NCBI RefSeq assembly: GCF_000733855.1
Contig: NZ_JPOJ01000001.1
Location: 2,170,001-2,234,000, forward strand
From: Methylomicrobium agile
GTDB lineage: Bacteria; Pseudomonadota; Gammaproteobacteria; Methylococcales; Methylomonadaceae
DNA: 64,000 nucleotides
Reading direction: 5' to 3'
Shown one piece after another: positions 1 through 8,367 of the stretch (the first letter of the stretch is position 1; each line of letters opens with the position of its first letter). Below the pieces are notes generated by a model. It was not told where the DNA came from. It ran no database searches and worked only from the letters and a program-made list of their open reading frames with translations. The position numbers were made by a program, and so were the translations under genes.

Positions 1-461
1 GGCTTGTGCGAAGCGCTCGGGGTCGCGCTTTTTTTTAAACTGTAGCGCGTCCGCTTCCAGACATATCCCATGCGTTTCAACTCGTTACGCAAGGTATTGG
101 CGCTGAGGCGAATGCCGCATTCGGTTTCCAGGCGATCGACCAAGAACCGGCAGGTTAACGGTTCGGCCTCGATCCACGCCTTTAACCGCGCCCGGTGTTC
201 ATCACTCAACTTGCTCGGTGCTCCGCTGCGTGGTTGGTCGGGTAGGCTGGCTAAACCGGCTTTGAACCATTTGCGCCGCCGTTCCCGGATCGTCTCCGGC
301 AACACCCCTTGCTTTTCCGCCACTTCGAACGTCGTATGCCCTTCGGCGAGCAGTAAAATCGCTTGGGCTCGTTCTCGTTCGCGCCAGTCGCTGCCTTTTT
401 TGACGATGATTTGGAGCAACTCCCGATCGGTGTCGGTCAGTTCAACACGGACAACTCGCAT
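1..461 (-). CDS. IS630-family transposase, N-terminal part (runs off the window)
   Basis: Reading leftward from ATG at 461, the translation begins MRVVRVELTDTDRELLQ. It continues through the tandem helix-turn-helix/winged-helix DNA-binding region typical of IS630 transposases: an HTTFEVAEKQGV helix, then RSGAPSKLSDEHRARL, then a second domain containing NTLRNELKRMGYVWKR. The DDE catalytic part would lie beyond base 1. A run of eight A (coding strand, positions 36-29) is where the expected family continuation YSLKKKRDPERFAQA moves into the -1 frame. This is either programmed -1 frameshifting, known in some IS630 elements, or a disabling indel. The terminal inverted repeat should lie between 461 and about 550, but I could not define it with only one end visible. 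Confidence 0.75.
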   Translation of the reverse strand, partial: MRVVRVELTDTDRELLQIIVKKGSDWRERERAQAILLLAEGHTTFEVAEKQGVLPETIRERRRKWFKAGLASLPDQPRSGAPSKLSDEHRARLKAWIEAEPLTCRFLVDRLETECGIRLSANTLRNELKRMGYVWKRTRYSLKKSATPSASHK

Positions 462-551
462 TTCCTTCCTTGGCTGGCTTCATAAATCTTTACATTCTAA
501 ACACCAGACGATTTTTTGTTAAGAGCTTATAAGTATGTTGTTCAATCCGGG

Positions 552-1964
552 TTATTGCTCGCTGACCATCTGTCCCAATTTGACCAACGCTTGATTGACC
601 CGCTCGTCCCAATCCACCGCGCAATTCAGGCGGATGAAATTGCGGTATTTTTGTGTTGCCGAGAACATCTGGCCGGGCGCGATGCTGATACCTTGCAGCA
701 ACGCTCGCCGGGTCAAGGTCGTCGCATCGACAGTTTCCGGCAGCTCCACCCATATCACGAAGCCGCCCTCCGGCTGGGTAACGCGAATGCCAGGCGGAAA
801 ATAAGCGCCAATGGCCGCCGTCATTCTTTCCACCGCTTGCCGGTATTGGTTGCGCGCCTGGCGCAGATGGCGTTCGTAGCCGCCCTTGGCCAGCATTTCC
901 CCGACCGTCAATTGCGCGTGGGTCGGCGTTGCCAGATTACCAACGTATTTCAGGTATTCGGTTTGTTCCAGGTACGGCCCGGCCACCAGCCAACCCACCC
1001 GTAAACCGGGACACAGGGATTTTGAAAACGACGAGCAATATAACACCCGTCCCTCGCTGTCCCAGCTTTTCGCCATCGACGGGCGCTGAACGCCGAACCC
1101 CAGATCGCCGTAAATGTCGTCCTCGATCAGCGCGATCCGGTAGCGGTTGACCAACTCCACCAGCGCGCGTTTGCGTTCGTCGCTCATGCAATAACCCAAG
1201 GGATTGCTGTAGTTGGGCACCGCAATACAAGCCTTAATCCGCCATTGATCGCAGGCCAGTTGCAGCGCGTCCAGCGCGATGCCGTCGCGCGGATGGGTCG
1301 GAATTTCGATCGCGCGCAGCGACAACGATTCGATGATTTGCAACAGCCCGTAAAAGGTCGGCGATTCGACGGCGACGATGTCGCCCGGCCGGGTAACCGC
1401 TCTCAACGCCAGCGTCATCGCTTCCTGGCAGCCGTTGGTGATCAGGATGTCGTTGGGGGCGATCGGGCAGCCCTGTTCCGACATGCGGCGGGCGATTTGC
1501 CGCCGCAATTCCGGCACGCCGGGCGGAAACTCGTAATTGGCAATGCGTTGGCTGTAACGGCGGGCAACGTTGGCCAATAGCTGGGCCATTTTTTGCGTCG
1601 GCAAAAACGACGTTGCCGGCACTGCCGCGCCCAATTGCACGATTCTCGGATCGTTGGCGGCCTTGACCAAACGCAACACCAATTCCTGACCCGTCACCAG
1701 CGACGGTTCGCGCGACGGCGCCGAAATCGCCGGTTCCTGTAGCGAACAGCGCGGACGCGTCCTGACGTAATAGCCCGAGCGCTGGCGAGCTTCGAGATGG
1801 CCCTGGTCCTCCAGCAACCGCAATGCGCTGACCGCCGTCGCGGTACTGACCTGATGTTGTTGGCTGAGTTGGCGCACGCTGGGCAGACGTTCTCCCGGTC
1901 GGTACAGATTCTGCGCGATGGCGTTGAGCAAATGTTCGGCGAGGTTTTCGTAGCGTAGATTCAT
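552..1964 (-). CDS. MocR-type (GntR HTH + aminotransferase-like) transcriptional regulator
   Basis: A 470-residue protein. Residues about 10-75 form a GntR winged helix (RPGERLPSVRQLSQQHQVST, then a recognition and wing segment ending SGYYVRTRP). From about residue 110 onward lies a fold-type-I PLP aminotransferase domain with the family signatures ITNGCQEAMTLALRA, VPNYSNPLGYCMS, EDDIYGDL and the lysine-bearing SSFSKSLCPGLRVGW, where the Lys forms the PLP Schiff base. Length and order match PdxR/MocR regulators, which sense PLP or amino-acid ligands and often control a divergent gene. Here the divergent side holds a broken small gene followed by a PLP-dependent aminotransferase, so that operon is the natural candidate target. 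The ligand cannot be read from sequence. Confidence 0.9.
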   Translation of the reverse strand: MNLRYENLAEHLLNAIAQNLYRPGERLPSVRQLSQQHQVSTATAVSALRLLEDQGHLEARQRSGYYVRTRPRCSLQEPAISAPSREPSLVTGQELVLRLVKAANDPRIVQLGAAVPATSFLPTQKMAQLLANVARRYSQRIANYEFPPGVPELRRQIARRMSEQGCPIAPNDILITNGCQEAMTLALRAVTRPGDIVAVESPTFYGLLQIIESLSLRAIEIPTHPRDGIALDALQLACDQWRIKACIAVPNYSNPLGYCMSDERKRALVELVNRYRIALIEDDIYGDLGFGVQRPSMAKSWDSEGRVLYCSSFSKSLCPGLRVGWLVAGPYLEQTEYLKYVGNLATPTHAQLTVGEMLAKGGYERHLRQARNQYRQAVERMTAAIGAYFPPGIRVTQPEGGFVIWVELPETVDATTLTRRALLQGISIAPGQMFSATQKYRNFIRLNCAVDWDERVNQALVKLGQMVSEQ

Positions 1965-2111
1965 GGCGTTTGCAATACAGTTTCGGCGCTTGGCTATCGA
2001 TACAATTCATTATGAGTCAAAATTGTATCGATATAATTTACAGATTTTGCATCTGTATTGATTGCCTGATCATAGTCTAAACTGGCGCCTCCGATCAAGC
2101 AGAGCAAGACT

Positions 2112-2413
2112 ATGAAATTCCGCTTGTTGAACCGCGCCACGTTTGCCGTTGGCGGTCGAAACCATACGATTTCTCCCCAGCCCTCCGAACTCAAGCGCGG
2201 TTATTGGTTTAGTTCCACCGGTATCTTCGGTTTCAGCCTGACCTTGCCGGCAACCCGGCTGGCGGTGGCGGAACTCGATCCGATATTCGATTGCTGCAGC
2301 CGTTTCTCAGCATGGCGGCCGGTTCGGCCTTGATCGGCGAAAGCGTCGAGATTGAACAATTGGCAACCGCCTCACTGGTCGCCGCTTGCGTCTTGGACGG
2401 CAGAAAATCCTAA
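2112..2413 (+). pseudogene. Small frameshifted gene of unknown function ahead of the aminotransferase
   Basis: ATG at 2112 follows AGCAAGACT and opens a frame (MKFRLLNRATFAV) that stops at 2333. At about 2292 the neighbouring frame takes over smoothly: DPIFD then LQPFLSMAAGSALIGESVEI, ending DGRKS at a TAA at 2411-2413. Inserting a single base (GATTTGCTG instead of GATTGCTG) would join both parts into a protein of about 100 residues. I do not recognise the family. It lies between the divergent MocR gene and the aminotransferase at 2443, so it was probably the first gene of that operon. The break could be a real mutation or a sequencing indel. Confidence 0.5.
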
Positions 2414-2442
2414 AACCGACACTCAATTTTCAGGAGAATTTG

Positions 2443-3321
2443 ATGAGTACCCATTCGATAACGTGGCTGAATGGCCAACTGTTGTCCACCGATCAAGCGG
2501 TTGTCCCGGTCAACGACCACGGTTTGCTGTATGGCGACGGCGTGTTCGAAGGCATACGCTTTTACCGGCGCCGCGCTTTTCGGCTACAACGGCATTTGCA
2601 GCGGCTGCGGCTGTCGGCGCGGGCGATTGCGCTGGAAATACCGCTCTCTACCGACGAATTAACAGCCGTCATCGAACGGTTGATCGATGCGTTTCCCGAT
2701 GACGACGGCTATATCCGTCTGATGGTGACGCGCGGTGCCGGACCGCTGGGCTTGAATCCCAAAAATTGTTCGCAGCCCAATGTCATCGCCATCGCCGACC
2801 AATTGACGATGATATACATCGATCAACAACAGGCCGGTGCGCGCTTGATGGTGTCGTCGGTGCGCCGCTTGCCGGCCGACGGCCTGGATTCGCGCATCAA
2901 AAGCCTGAATTATTTGAACCACATTCTGGCAAAAATCGAGGCCAACCATGCCGGCGTCGACGAGGCGATACTGCTCAACGCGCAAGGCCGGGTGGCCGAA
3001 GGCACCGCCGATAATGTGTTCACCGTCCGCAATGGCCGCTTATTGACGCCATCCTGCAGCGAAGGCGCGCTGGAAGGTATCACCCGCGCTTTGGTGTTAG
3101 AATTGGCGCAAGCCGACGGCATTGAAACCTGCGAACAGCCTTTGGGCGTTTACGATTTGTATGCCGCCGACGAATGTTTTTTGACCGGCACCGGCGCGGA
3201 ACTTATTCCGGTGGCCAGTATCGACTGCCGACTATTGCCTAGTTGCCCCGGACCGGTGTTCCGCCGGTTGCAACTGGCTTTTCAGCGGACTATAGCCGTA
3301 GAGTGCGGAGGTGAAAGATGA
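2443..3321 (+). CDS. Fold-type-IV PLP aminotransferase (branched-chain aminotransferase / aminodeoxychorismate lyase family)
   Basis: The start at 2443 is chosen because CAGGAG lies just upstream; an in-frame ATG at 2386 has no Shine-Dalgarno and would overlap the broken upstream gene. The 292-residue product carries the family's N-terminal NDHGLLYGDGVFEGIRFY, the arginine-bearing YIRLMVTRGAGPLGLNP, and IKSLNYLNHILAKIEA, whose lysine is the PLP Schiff-base residue. DEAILLNAQGRVAEGTADN and the C-terminal ECFLTGTGAELIPV complete the fold. The IKSLNYLN form is typical of short IlvE-like enzymes, but substrate assignment between IlvE, PabC and D-amino-acid transaminase needs more than motifs. It overlaps the next gene by four bases, so the two are translationally coupled. 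Confidence 0.9.
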   Translation: MSTHSITWLNGQLLSTDQAVVPVNDHGLLYGDGVFEGIRFYRRRAFRLQRHLQRLRLSARAIALEIPLSTDELTAVIERLIDAFPDDDGYIRLMVTRGAGPLGLNPKNCSQPNVIAIADQLTMIYIDQQQAGARLMVSSVRRLPADGLDSRIKSLNYLNHILAKIEANHAGVDEAILLNAQGRVAEGTADNVFTVRNGRLLTPSCSEGALEGITRALVLELAQADGIETCEQPLGVYDLYAADECFLTGTGAELIPVASIDCRLLPSCPGPVFRRLQLAFQRTIAVECGGER

Positions 3322-3818
3322 ATTTTCTGGAAAATTTGCTGTTGCAGGCACGTTACAGTCAATGGGTGAACCAGCGTTTGTATGGCACTTGCGACACCTT
3401 GGCGGACGACGAACGCAAACGGGATCGCGGCGTATTTTTTGGATCCATCCATGGTACCTTGAACCATTTGCTGTTGGGGGATCGCGTCTGGCTGGCCCGA
3501 TTGCAGGAGCGGCCCGCGCCTTACCAGCGCTTGGACTTGGAGCTTTACGCCGATTTCGACGAATTGCGGGCGGCGCAAGCCAATTGCGACCAAACCTTGC
3601 TGGATTGGATTCAAAACTTGCAAATCGACGATTTGCAACGGCGCATCGCGTTTCGCAGCCTGTCCACCGGACAGGACAAGGATTTGAGTGTCGGGATCAT
3701 GTTGACCACCTTGTTGCTACATAAAACCCATCATCGCGGCCAAATCACCGCGCAGTTGAGCCAGTGCGGTTGCGACTACGGCGACATTGATTTTATCTGT
3801 GCGCCGTTTGTCGATTAA
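3318..3818 (+). CDS. DinB-family four-helix-bundle metalloprotein
   Basis: A 166-residue protein whose start (ATGA) overlaps the stop of the aminotransferase gene. It begins MNFLENLLLQARYSQWVNQRLY. It has the DinB metal-ligand pattern: one histidine in helix two (SIHGTLNHLLLGDRVWLARL) and a C-terminal pair in LLLHKTHHRGQITAQLSQCG. These three histidines usually bind Zn or Ni. The family includes thiol-dependent transferases and damage-induced proteins of unknown action. Coupling to a PLP enzyme suggests a metabolic or detoxification role, but this is only inference. It is the last intact gene of the MocR-linked operon. Confidence 0.88.
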   Translation: MNFLENLLLQARYSQWVNQRLYGTCDTLADDERKRDRGVFFGSIHGTLNHLLLGDRVWLARLQERPAPYQRLDLELYADFDELRAAQANCDQTLLDWIQNLQIDDLQRRIAFRSLSTGQDKDLSVGIMLTTLLLHKTHHRGQITAQLSQCGCDYGDIDFICAPFVD

Positions 3819-3971
3819 TCATGTATTTTTTTAACTGCACCATGCTATTAATCCGGCCCTCTGAAGTTTGAAGATATTCGTTATGGCTTGGACTGTAGAC
3901 CAGGAAACACGCCGGTTCCGAAGGTATTGATCTGAAAATAAGTTAAAACTTCATATTGCCGAATCTATAAC

Positions 3972-4343
3972 TACGTGGTATGCAGCGACTTGTGGCGCTC
4001 GGTCGAATCGGCTCATGCGATGAGGTTTGCCGATATGTATGTGACGGATAGCTTGTTTCGCGAATCGGCGCATCCGCATTTCGGCGGCGGCCCGGTTACA
4101 TTGCCCATTGCGGTTTGGGGGACATTTTGCCGGTTACTCTGGTTGGCCGGTTTCTAGCAAAACGGCGAAGCTTATGCCGCCGCCAATTGTCGGGCTCGAC
4201 AGGCCGCAACCCGGCTGGCCGGATTGGCGGAAGCGCATGACAACGTTCTGCTGGACTGCCACGGCCTGATAAATTACCTGATTGCCCAACGGCTGGCCCA
4301 GCCTAGCCAAGACGGGAAAGCAGTTTTGGAAGTGTGGGGATAA
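3972..4343 (+). pseudogene. Histidine phosphatase (phosphoglycerate mutase-like) relic with internal stop
   Basis: One frame reads YVVCSDLWRSVESAHAM, then FRESAHPHFGGG, then RLLWLAGF followed by a TAG at 4155-4157. It continues in the same frame with QNGEAYAAANCRARQAATRL and AEAHDNVLLDCHGLINYLIA to a TAA at 4341-4343. The motifs SSDLxRS, FRE and HDNVLLVGHG are those of the histidine phosphatase superfamily; the glycine before the second catalytic His is replaced by Cys (DCHG). The N-terminal RHG catalytic motif is missing altogether. Loss of the 5' part plus the amber codon make this a dead gene. Confidence 0.7.
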
Positions 4344-4767
4344 TGATTGCGGTGCCGTCAATGGTGGACTGCGTGAGAACGTAAAGCTCTAGCTGCGTAG
4401 AATGCCATAATTACGGGATAGGAGTGGCTGGTGTCTGAGTAAATACGACCCCTGCAGTCGAACGTTCCATCTGACTCAATGGTTGAAATTTGATCTTTAC
4501 CAACCACAGTTACTTTGTCCAGATGGTATACGGAAGAGGAAAACTAATGCAGATCAAGGCTTTATTGGGTTGATGTAAATTTTGCGGTAAATATGTTGTT
4601 AACTATCTAATTCCCTGGGGAATTGCTGAATAAATCGATTCCGCTCATGGTTCGACAAGCTCCCTACGAACGGAATCAACCACTTACCGTTCATCCTGAG
4701 CTTGTCGAAGGATTTAATCAGCGCATCCTTTAGGTAAATAAACCAAAAATCGAGTACCTTTATAAAT
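4344..4767. other. Non-coding stretch before the SDR gene
   Basis: No convincing gene is visible. The right part holds the REP-like inverted repeat (4651-4709), followed by an AT-rich leader ahead of the GTG-started SDR. The rest shows no recognisable protein or RNA. Confidence 0.4.
4651..4709. repeat. REP-like inverted repeat
   Basis: Perfect 12-base arms, TTCGACAAGCTC (4651-4662) and GAGCTTGTCGAA (4698-4709), enclose a 35-base loop that carries further semi-complementary sequence (CGAACGG and CCGTTCATCC). This is the common bacterial REP/BIME style found outside genes. A REP-associated tyrosine transposase lies 2.6 kb downstream and may belong to such a family. Confidence 0.65.
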
Positions 4768-5514
4768 GTGATTAAAGTAATACTGATAACTGGCGGTAGC
4801 CGTGGAATTGGTGCAGCAACGGCGCGGCTTGCAGCTGCTTGCGGATATTATGTGTGCGTCAATTATCATAAAAACCAAACAGCTGCTCACACAGTCGTTG
4901 AGGAGATTGAAGCAAGCGGCGGAAAGGCCATTGCTGTTGCAGCCGATGTTTCTTTGGAATCGGATGTTAAAAATCTATTTAAAATCATTGATGAGAAAAT
5001 GGGGCCTATTGCGGCACTGGTCAATAATGCCGGCATTCTTGAAAGGCAAATGAAGGTTGAGGATATGGATGCTGCCCGACTAAATAGAATTCTAGCGGCG
5101 AACGTAGTCGGTTCTTTTTTATGCGCAAGAGAGGCCGTGAAACGCATGTCCATAAAACATGGCGGGCAAGGCGGAGCTATTGTTAATGTATCATCTGCCG
5201 CATCACGACTTGGGTCAGCGGGTGAATATGTTGATTATGCAGCATCCAAAGGCGCTATCGACACGTTTACTATAGGTCTATCCCGCGAGGTGGCGGAAGA
5301 AGGCATTCGCGTTAACGCTGTGCGCCCTGCATTTATCTATACCGACATGCATGCTGATGGTGGTGAGCCAGGGCGTGTAGATCGGATAAAAGAGTCTTTG
5401 CCAATGAAACGAGGTGGCCACCCCACCGAAGTAGCAAATGCAATCATGTGGCTGCTATCTGATGAGGCATCATATTCAACAGGCACATTCATTGAATTGG
5501 CAGGTGGAAGATAA
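4768..5514 (+). CDS. Short-chain dehydrogenase/reductase (SDR), YgfF-like
   Basis: A 248-residue classical SDR. It has the NAD(P)-binding glycine motif ITGGSRGIGAATARLAA at residues about 6-22, DVSLESDV for the adenine ring, the NNAG signature in LVNNAGILE, and a catalytic Ser-Tyr-Lys set (NVSSAAS, then YVDYAASKGAI). It ends with the family's C-terminal FIELAGGR. The start is GTG at 4768: the ATG two bases upstream is in another frame and meets a stop at once. A basic/polar residue after the first beta strand (NYHKNQ) suggests NADP. Its substrate is unknown, and the flanking relics give no pathway context. Confidence 0.9.
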   Translation: MIKVILITGGSRGIGAATARLAAACGYYVCVNYHKNQTAAHTVVEEIEASGGKAIAVAADVSLESDVKNLFKIIDEKMGPIAALVNNAGILERQMKVEDMDAARLNRILAANVVGSFLCAREAVKRMSIKHGGQGGAIVNVSSAASRLGSAGEYVDYAASKGAIDTFTIGLSREVAEEGIRVNAVRPAFIYTDMHADGGEPGRVDRIKESLPMKRGGHPTEVANAIMWLLSDEASYSTGTFIELAGGR

Positions 5515-5521
5515 TGCCTAA

Positions 5522-5651
5522 GAGGCTGTTTGGAAATTATCAACCAAGACTACGACTGGTGTGGCATTCAGCCATAAACATCAGTTCAACGATTAAAGAT
5601 CCCCAAAGCCTTGCCCCATCTGGCTTGGCTTTGGAGTTTCCAAACAGCTTC
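5522..5651. mobile_element. 130-bp MITE with terminal inverted repeats
   Basis: The left end GAGGCTGTTTGGAAA and the right end (inverted) GAAGCTGTTTGGAAA match at 14 of 15 positions. Both outer edges are flanked by TAA (5519-5521 and 5652-5654), a TNA-type target duplication as used by some IS5-family elements. The interior has no coding capacity, so it would need a transposase in trans. It sits directly behind the SDR stop codon. Confidence 0.65.
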
Positions 5652-5670
5652 TAAGAGGATGTATAGGCTG

Positions 5671-5844
5671 TCGGCGAACTGGACTTAACCTTATCAGAAT
5701 ATTGATGCCGGCGGTAGTGCAGACGGTCTCGACCAGCCCGATTTTCTAGCCATGAATCCGCATGGTCGTATTCCAATGTTGGCCGATGGCTACCTGGCAG
5801 TTTGGGAGTCTAACAGCATCGTCCGCTATTTGTGCGCTAATTAG
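5671..5844 (+). pseudogene. Glutathione S-transferase N-terminal fragment
   Basis: The frame ending at TAG 5842-5844 reads YQNIDAGGSADGLDQPDFLA, then MNPHGRIPMLADG, then VWESNSIVRYLCA. These are the thioredoxin-fold glutathione-binding signatures of GSTs (NPNGRIPVL and the WESNAIVRYL glutathione-contact motif). The preceding GELDLT is in another frame, so there is a frameshift near 5685, and the whole C-terminal helical domain is missing where the downstream insertion sequence begins. It is a dead remnant, plausibly disrupted by that insertion. Confidence 0.7.
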
Positions 5845-7203
5845 AGTCTACTCAGTAAATATAACCCATTGAATAAAAATAAATATTAGGCATAATTTGC
5901 TATAATTAATGCATGAAAAACCCGCTCTTACTGCCAAAAACCGTGCAGCGATGATTCGAACTACCAGCGCAAAACAACTGACGATGGCCGAATTCGACTG
6001 GCCCTTTGAGACGGCCCTGGATAAAAACAATCGTTGGGTCAAGCTCAGCGAATGCATCCCCTGGGACGAACTGGCGGAAAGCTATTATCAAGGCCTGCCA
6101 GCTAACAACTGAGCCAGAAGCCACGCCAGCCAAGCATCGCGGCCAATTGATTGTCGATGCCACCGGGGCCGAGCAAGCCATCCGTTTTCCCACCGATTTG
6201 AGTTTGTTGAACGAAGCGCGTGAATTCAGTGAGAAAATCATCGACACCCTGTGCGCCAACCTGAAGGTTGACACTAAACCCAGAACCTATCGCCGGCAAG
6301 CCCGCGCCGCGTATCTGGCCATCGCCAAACAAAAGCGCCCTGGCCGGAAGTCATGGCGCCGGGGCATCAAACAGCAATTGCAGTATCTGCGCCGCAACCT
6401 GGGCCATATCGAGCAACTGATGGCGCCGATTCCGCAGGGCCAGCCCCTGCCTTTGCCCGGCTGGCTACTGCATCGCTACAGGGTAATCCAGCACCTGTAC
6501 CTACAGCAAAGGGAGATGTATCGCACCCAGACCCACCGCTGCGACCAGCGTATCGTCAAGCCGTATGTGCGACCGATGGTGCGCGGCAAACAAGACAAGC
6601 CGGTCGAGTTTGGCGCCAAGCTCAGCGTCAGTTTAACCGGCGACGGCTTGGCCCATGTCGATCACCTGCGTTGGGACGCCTTTCATGAAGGCTTGGACTT
6701 GCCTACACAGGTTGAAGCTTACCGCGAGCGCTACGGCCACTATCCGGAAAGGGTAATCGCCGATCCGCTCTATGGCACGCGCGCCAACCGCAGCTACTTG
6801 AAACAACGCGGCATCCGCTTTGCCGGCAAGCCGCTCGGACGCCCCAGCAAGTGACCGACGCCAATCGCGAACAGCTCAAGCAAGCCAAGGCGCAGCGCCG
6901 GCAAGACTACCTGCAGCGCATTCCCATCAAGGGCAAATTCGGCCAGGGCAAGAAGGGTTACCGGCTCAACGACATCCGGGCCAAGCGCGCCAATACCTCT
7001 TTTGCCTGGATCAACACCATCTTCCTGGTCATGAACCTGCTGATCCTGCAAAGGATCTTTTTTGGCCTCAGTCAATGCTGCCTTGCGGGTTTGATCAAGA
7101 CAGTTGCACATGCCTGGAAGCAAATGTTTTTAACCCAGCGCTCAGCCCCACTCGGTCGTTCGGCTTGTACAGGCCTATGGCTGATTTACTGAGCAAACTC
7201 TAA
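5841..7203 (+). mobile_element. IS5-superfamily insertion sequence, degenerate
   Basis: The ends are inverted repeats: TTAGAGTCTACTCAGTAAAT at 5841-5860, and the complement of 7184-7203 reading TTAGAGTTTGCTCAGTAAAT, matching at 18 of 20 positions. The element is about 1.36 kb and holds one broken transposase gene. Its left edge abuts the truncated GST fragment. Confidence 0.7.
5909..7192 (+). pseudogene. Broken IS5-type transposase
   Basis: Three reading frames together spell a transposase. The first (5909-6112) is the N-terminal segment EFDWPFETALDKNNRWVKLS with IPWDELAESYYQGL. The second (to 6854) contains QLIVDATGAEQAIRFPTDLS, the first catalytic-Asp region, then YGHYPERVIADPLYGTRANR, the second. 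The third (6851-7192) contains QDYLQRIPIKGKFGQGKKGY and the conserved C-terminus. Between the first two segments the usual DUF772 region appears deleted, and two frame changes remain. It therefore cannot produce an intact enzyme. Confidence 0.7.
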
Positions 7204-7244
7204 CTAGCATTTTGCTCTTTCGTTTTCGGTGAACATTCGGCATT

Positions 7245-7269
7245 GGCGGTTTGCTGGCGCGAAACCGCC
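7245..7269. repeat. Short hairpin beside the RAYT gene (REP candidate)
   Basis: GGCGGTTT (7245-7252) and AAACCGCC (7262-7269) form a perfect 8-bp stem 50 bases before the RAYT start. RAYT genes are often flanked by the REP hairpins they mobilise, so this is the likeliest cognate site, though only one copy is seen here. Confidence 0.45.
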
Positions 7270-7319
7270 ATACGCCTCGTCCCATTTGCTATGCTTGTTT
7301 TTATTTGGGATGGGGAGCG

Positions 7320-7847
7320 ATGCCAAATTATCGACGCAGCTTCGTCGCGGGTGGCTGTTACTTTTTCACGGTCAATTTGCTTGAGCGGCAACGAACCTTG
7401 TTGACGGATCATATCGATTTGTTACGGGATTCGGTCAGGCGGGTTAAGGTTTTGTATCCCTTTCACATTGATGCTTGGGTGGTACTGCCGGATCACATGC
7501 ATGCCATCTGGACGCTACCGCCCGGTACGGATGATTTCCCTGTCCGCTGGCGCTTGATCAAGCTGCTATTTTCAAAAGGATTGCCCCGCACCGAACGCCT
7601 CTCATCCGCCCGCCGCCAACGGGACGAACGCGGCATCTGGCAGCGCCGCTATTGGGAACATACCATTACGACCGATCGCGATTATGCGCAACATGTTGAT
7701 TATCTTCATGCCAATCCGCTAAAACATGGTCACGTCAAGCGAGTATGCGATTGGCCGTATTCCTCTTTTCACCGCTACGTTCGCGAAGGCATTCTTCCGA
7801 TGGATTGGTGCGGTAATGTTGAGAATTCGCTCAATGTTCTAGATTAA
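7320..7847 (+). CDS. REP-associated tyrosine transposase (RAYT, Y1/HUH family)
   Basis: The start at 7320 is preceded by GGGGAG. The 175-residue product opens MPNYRRSFVAGGCYFFTVNL, a typical RAYT beginning. It contains the metal-binding HUH pair in VVLPDHMHAIW (His59 and His61), RGIWQRRYWEHTI, and the catalytic-tyrosine helix in YLHANPLKHG (Tyr128 is the likely nucleophile). Such enzymes cleave single-stranded REP hairpins and are usually single-copy domesticated relatives of IS200/IS605 transposases. The hairpin at 7245-7269 lies just upstream. The gene sits between the dead insertion sequence and the ICE transfer operon. Confidence 0.9.
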   Translation: MPNYRRSFVAGGCYFFTVNLLERQRTLLTDHIDLLRDSVRRVKVLYPFHIDAWVVLPDHMHAIWTLPPGTDDFPVRWRLIKLLFSKGLPRTERLSSARRQRDERGIWQRRYWEHTITTDRDYAQHVDYLHANPLKHGHVKRVCDWPYSSFHRYVREGILPMDWCGNVENSLNVLD

Positions 7848-8085
7848 CCCGTAAAACGCCATCTCTAAACGCGGCGGGAACGGCATTGGACGAGAAATAG
7901 ATAAATCTGGTGTATGCCGACTTTAAACCAGACGACGATCTGCTTACTCTGAATTATGATAATTCGGCTTCTCAACCATAAAAAAGCTTGTCTTTATAAC
8001 AAAAGATTTACAGCAATAAAATTTATTGAGTGTGGCGTGAGCTTTCAAATCACCAAAATAATGATCACCCATCCCGGAGATCATT

Positions 8086-8367
8086 ATGGAACCCGTTGCC
8101 ATCCCTAAAACCATCGACGATCCAATTCACCTCTTGCTGTGGAGCGCCGATGAAATCGTGCCTTTCATGGTGTGCATGCTGACCGGCATGCTGATCGATC
8201 AATTCATTCCCGCCCTGGCCATTGGCGCTATTGCCGTCAAATTCTACCGGCGCTTTCGTGACAACCGCCCGGACGGTTATACCTTGCATGCGATCTATTG
8301 GCTGGGTTTGCTGCCCAGCAAAGCGATCACCATTCCCAATCCTTTTATCCGGCGGTTTTACCCGTGA
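8086..8367 (+). CDS. traL: Conjugal transfer protein TraL
   Basis: A 93-residue small inner-membrane protein that heads the F-type secretion operon. It begins MEPVAIPKTIDDPIHLLLWS. It has two hydrophobic segments (about residues 25-50: VPFMVCMLTGMLIDQF and ALAIGAIAVKFY) and ends HAIYWLGLLPSKAIT plus NPFIRRFYP, the usual TraL signature. TraL corresponds to VirB3 and helps assemble the pilus machinery at the inner membrane. A GGAG Shine-Dalgarno precedes the start. Its stop overlaps the GTG of traE. Confidence 0.9.
   Translation: MEPVAIPKTIDDPIHLLLWSADEIVPFMVCMLTGMLIDQFIPALAIGAIAVKFYRRFRDNRPDGYTLHAIYWLGLLPSKAITIPNPFIRRFYP

Noticed and set aside
70-522. Long + strand open frame opposite the IS630 transposase
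   Set aside because: It has no ribosome site and no known motifs, while the minus strand reads a clear transposase.
7851-8085. Looked for a relaxase, traD or oriT remnant upstream of traL
   Set aside because: Only AT-rich non-coding sequence is present; no relaxase motif or oriT-like inverted repeat that I could defend.
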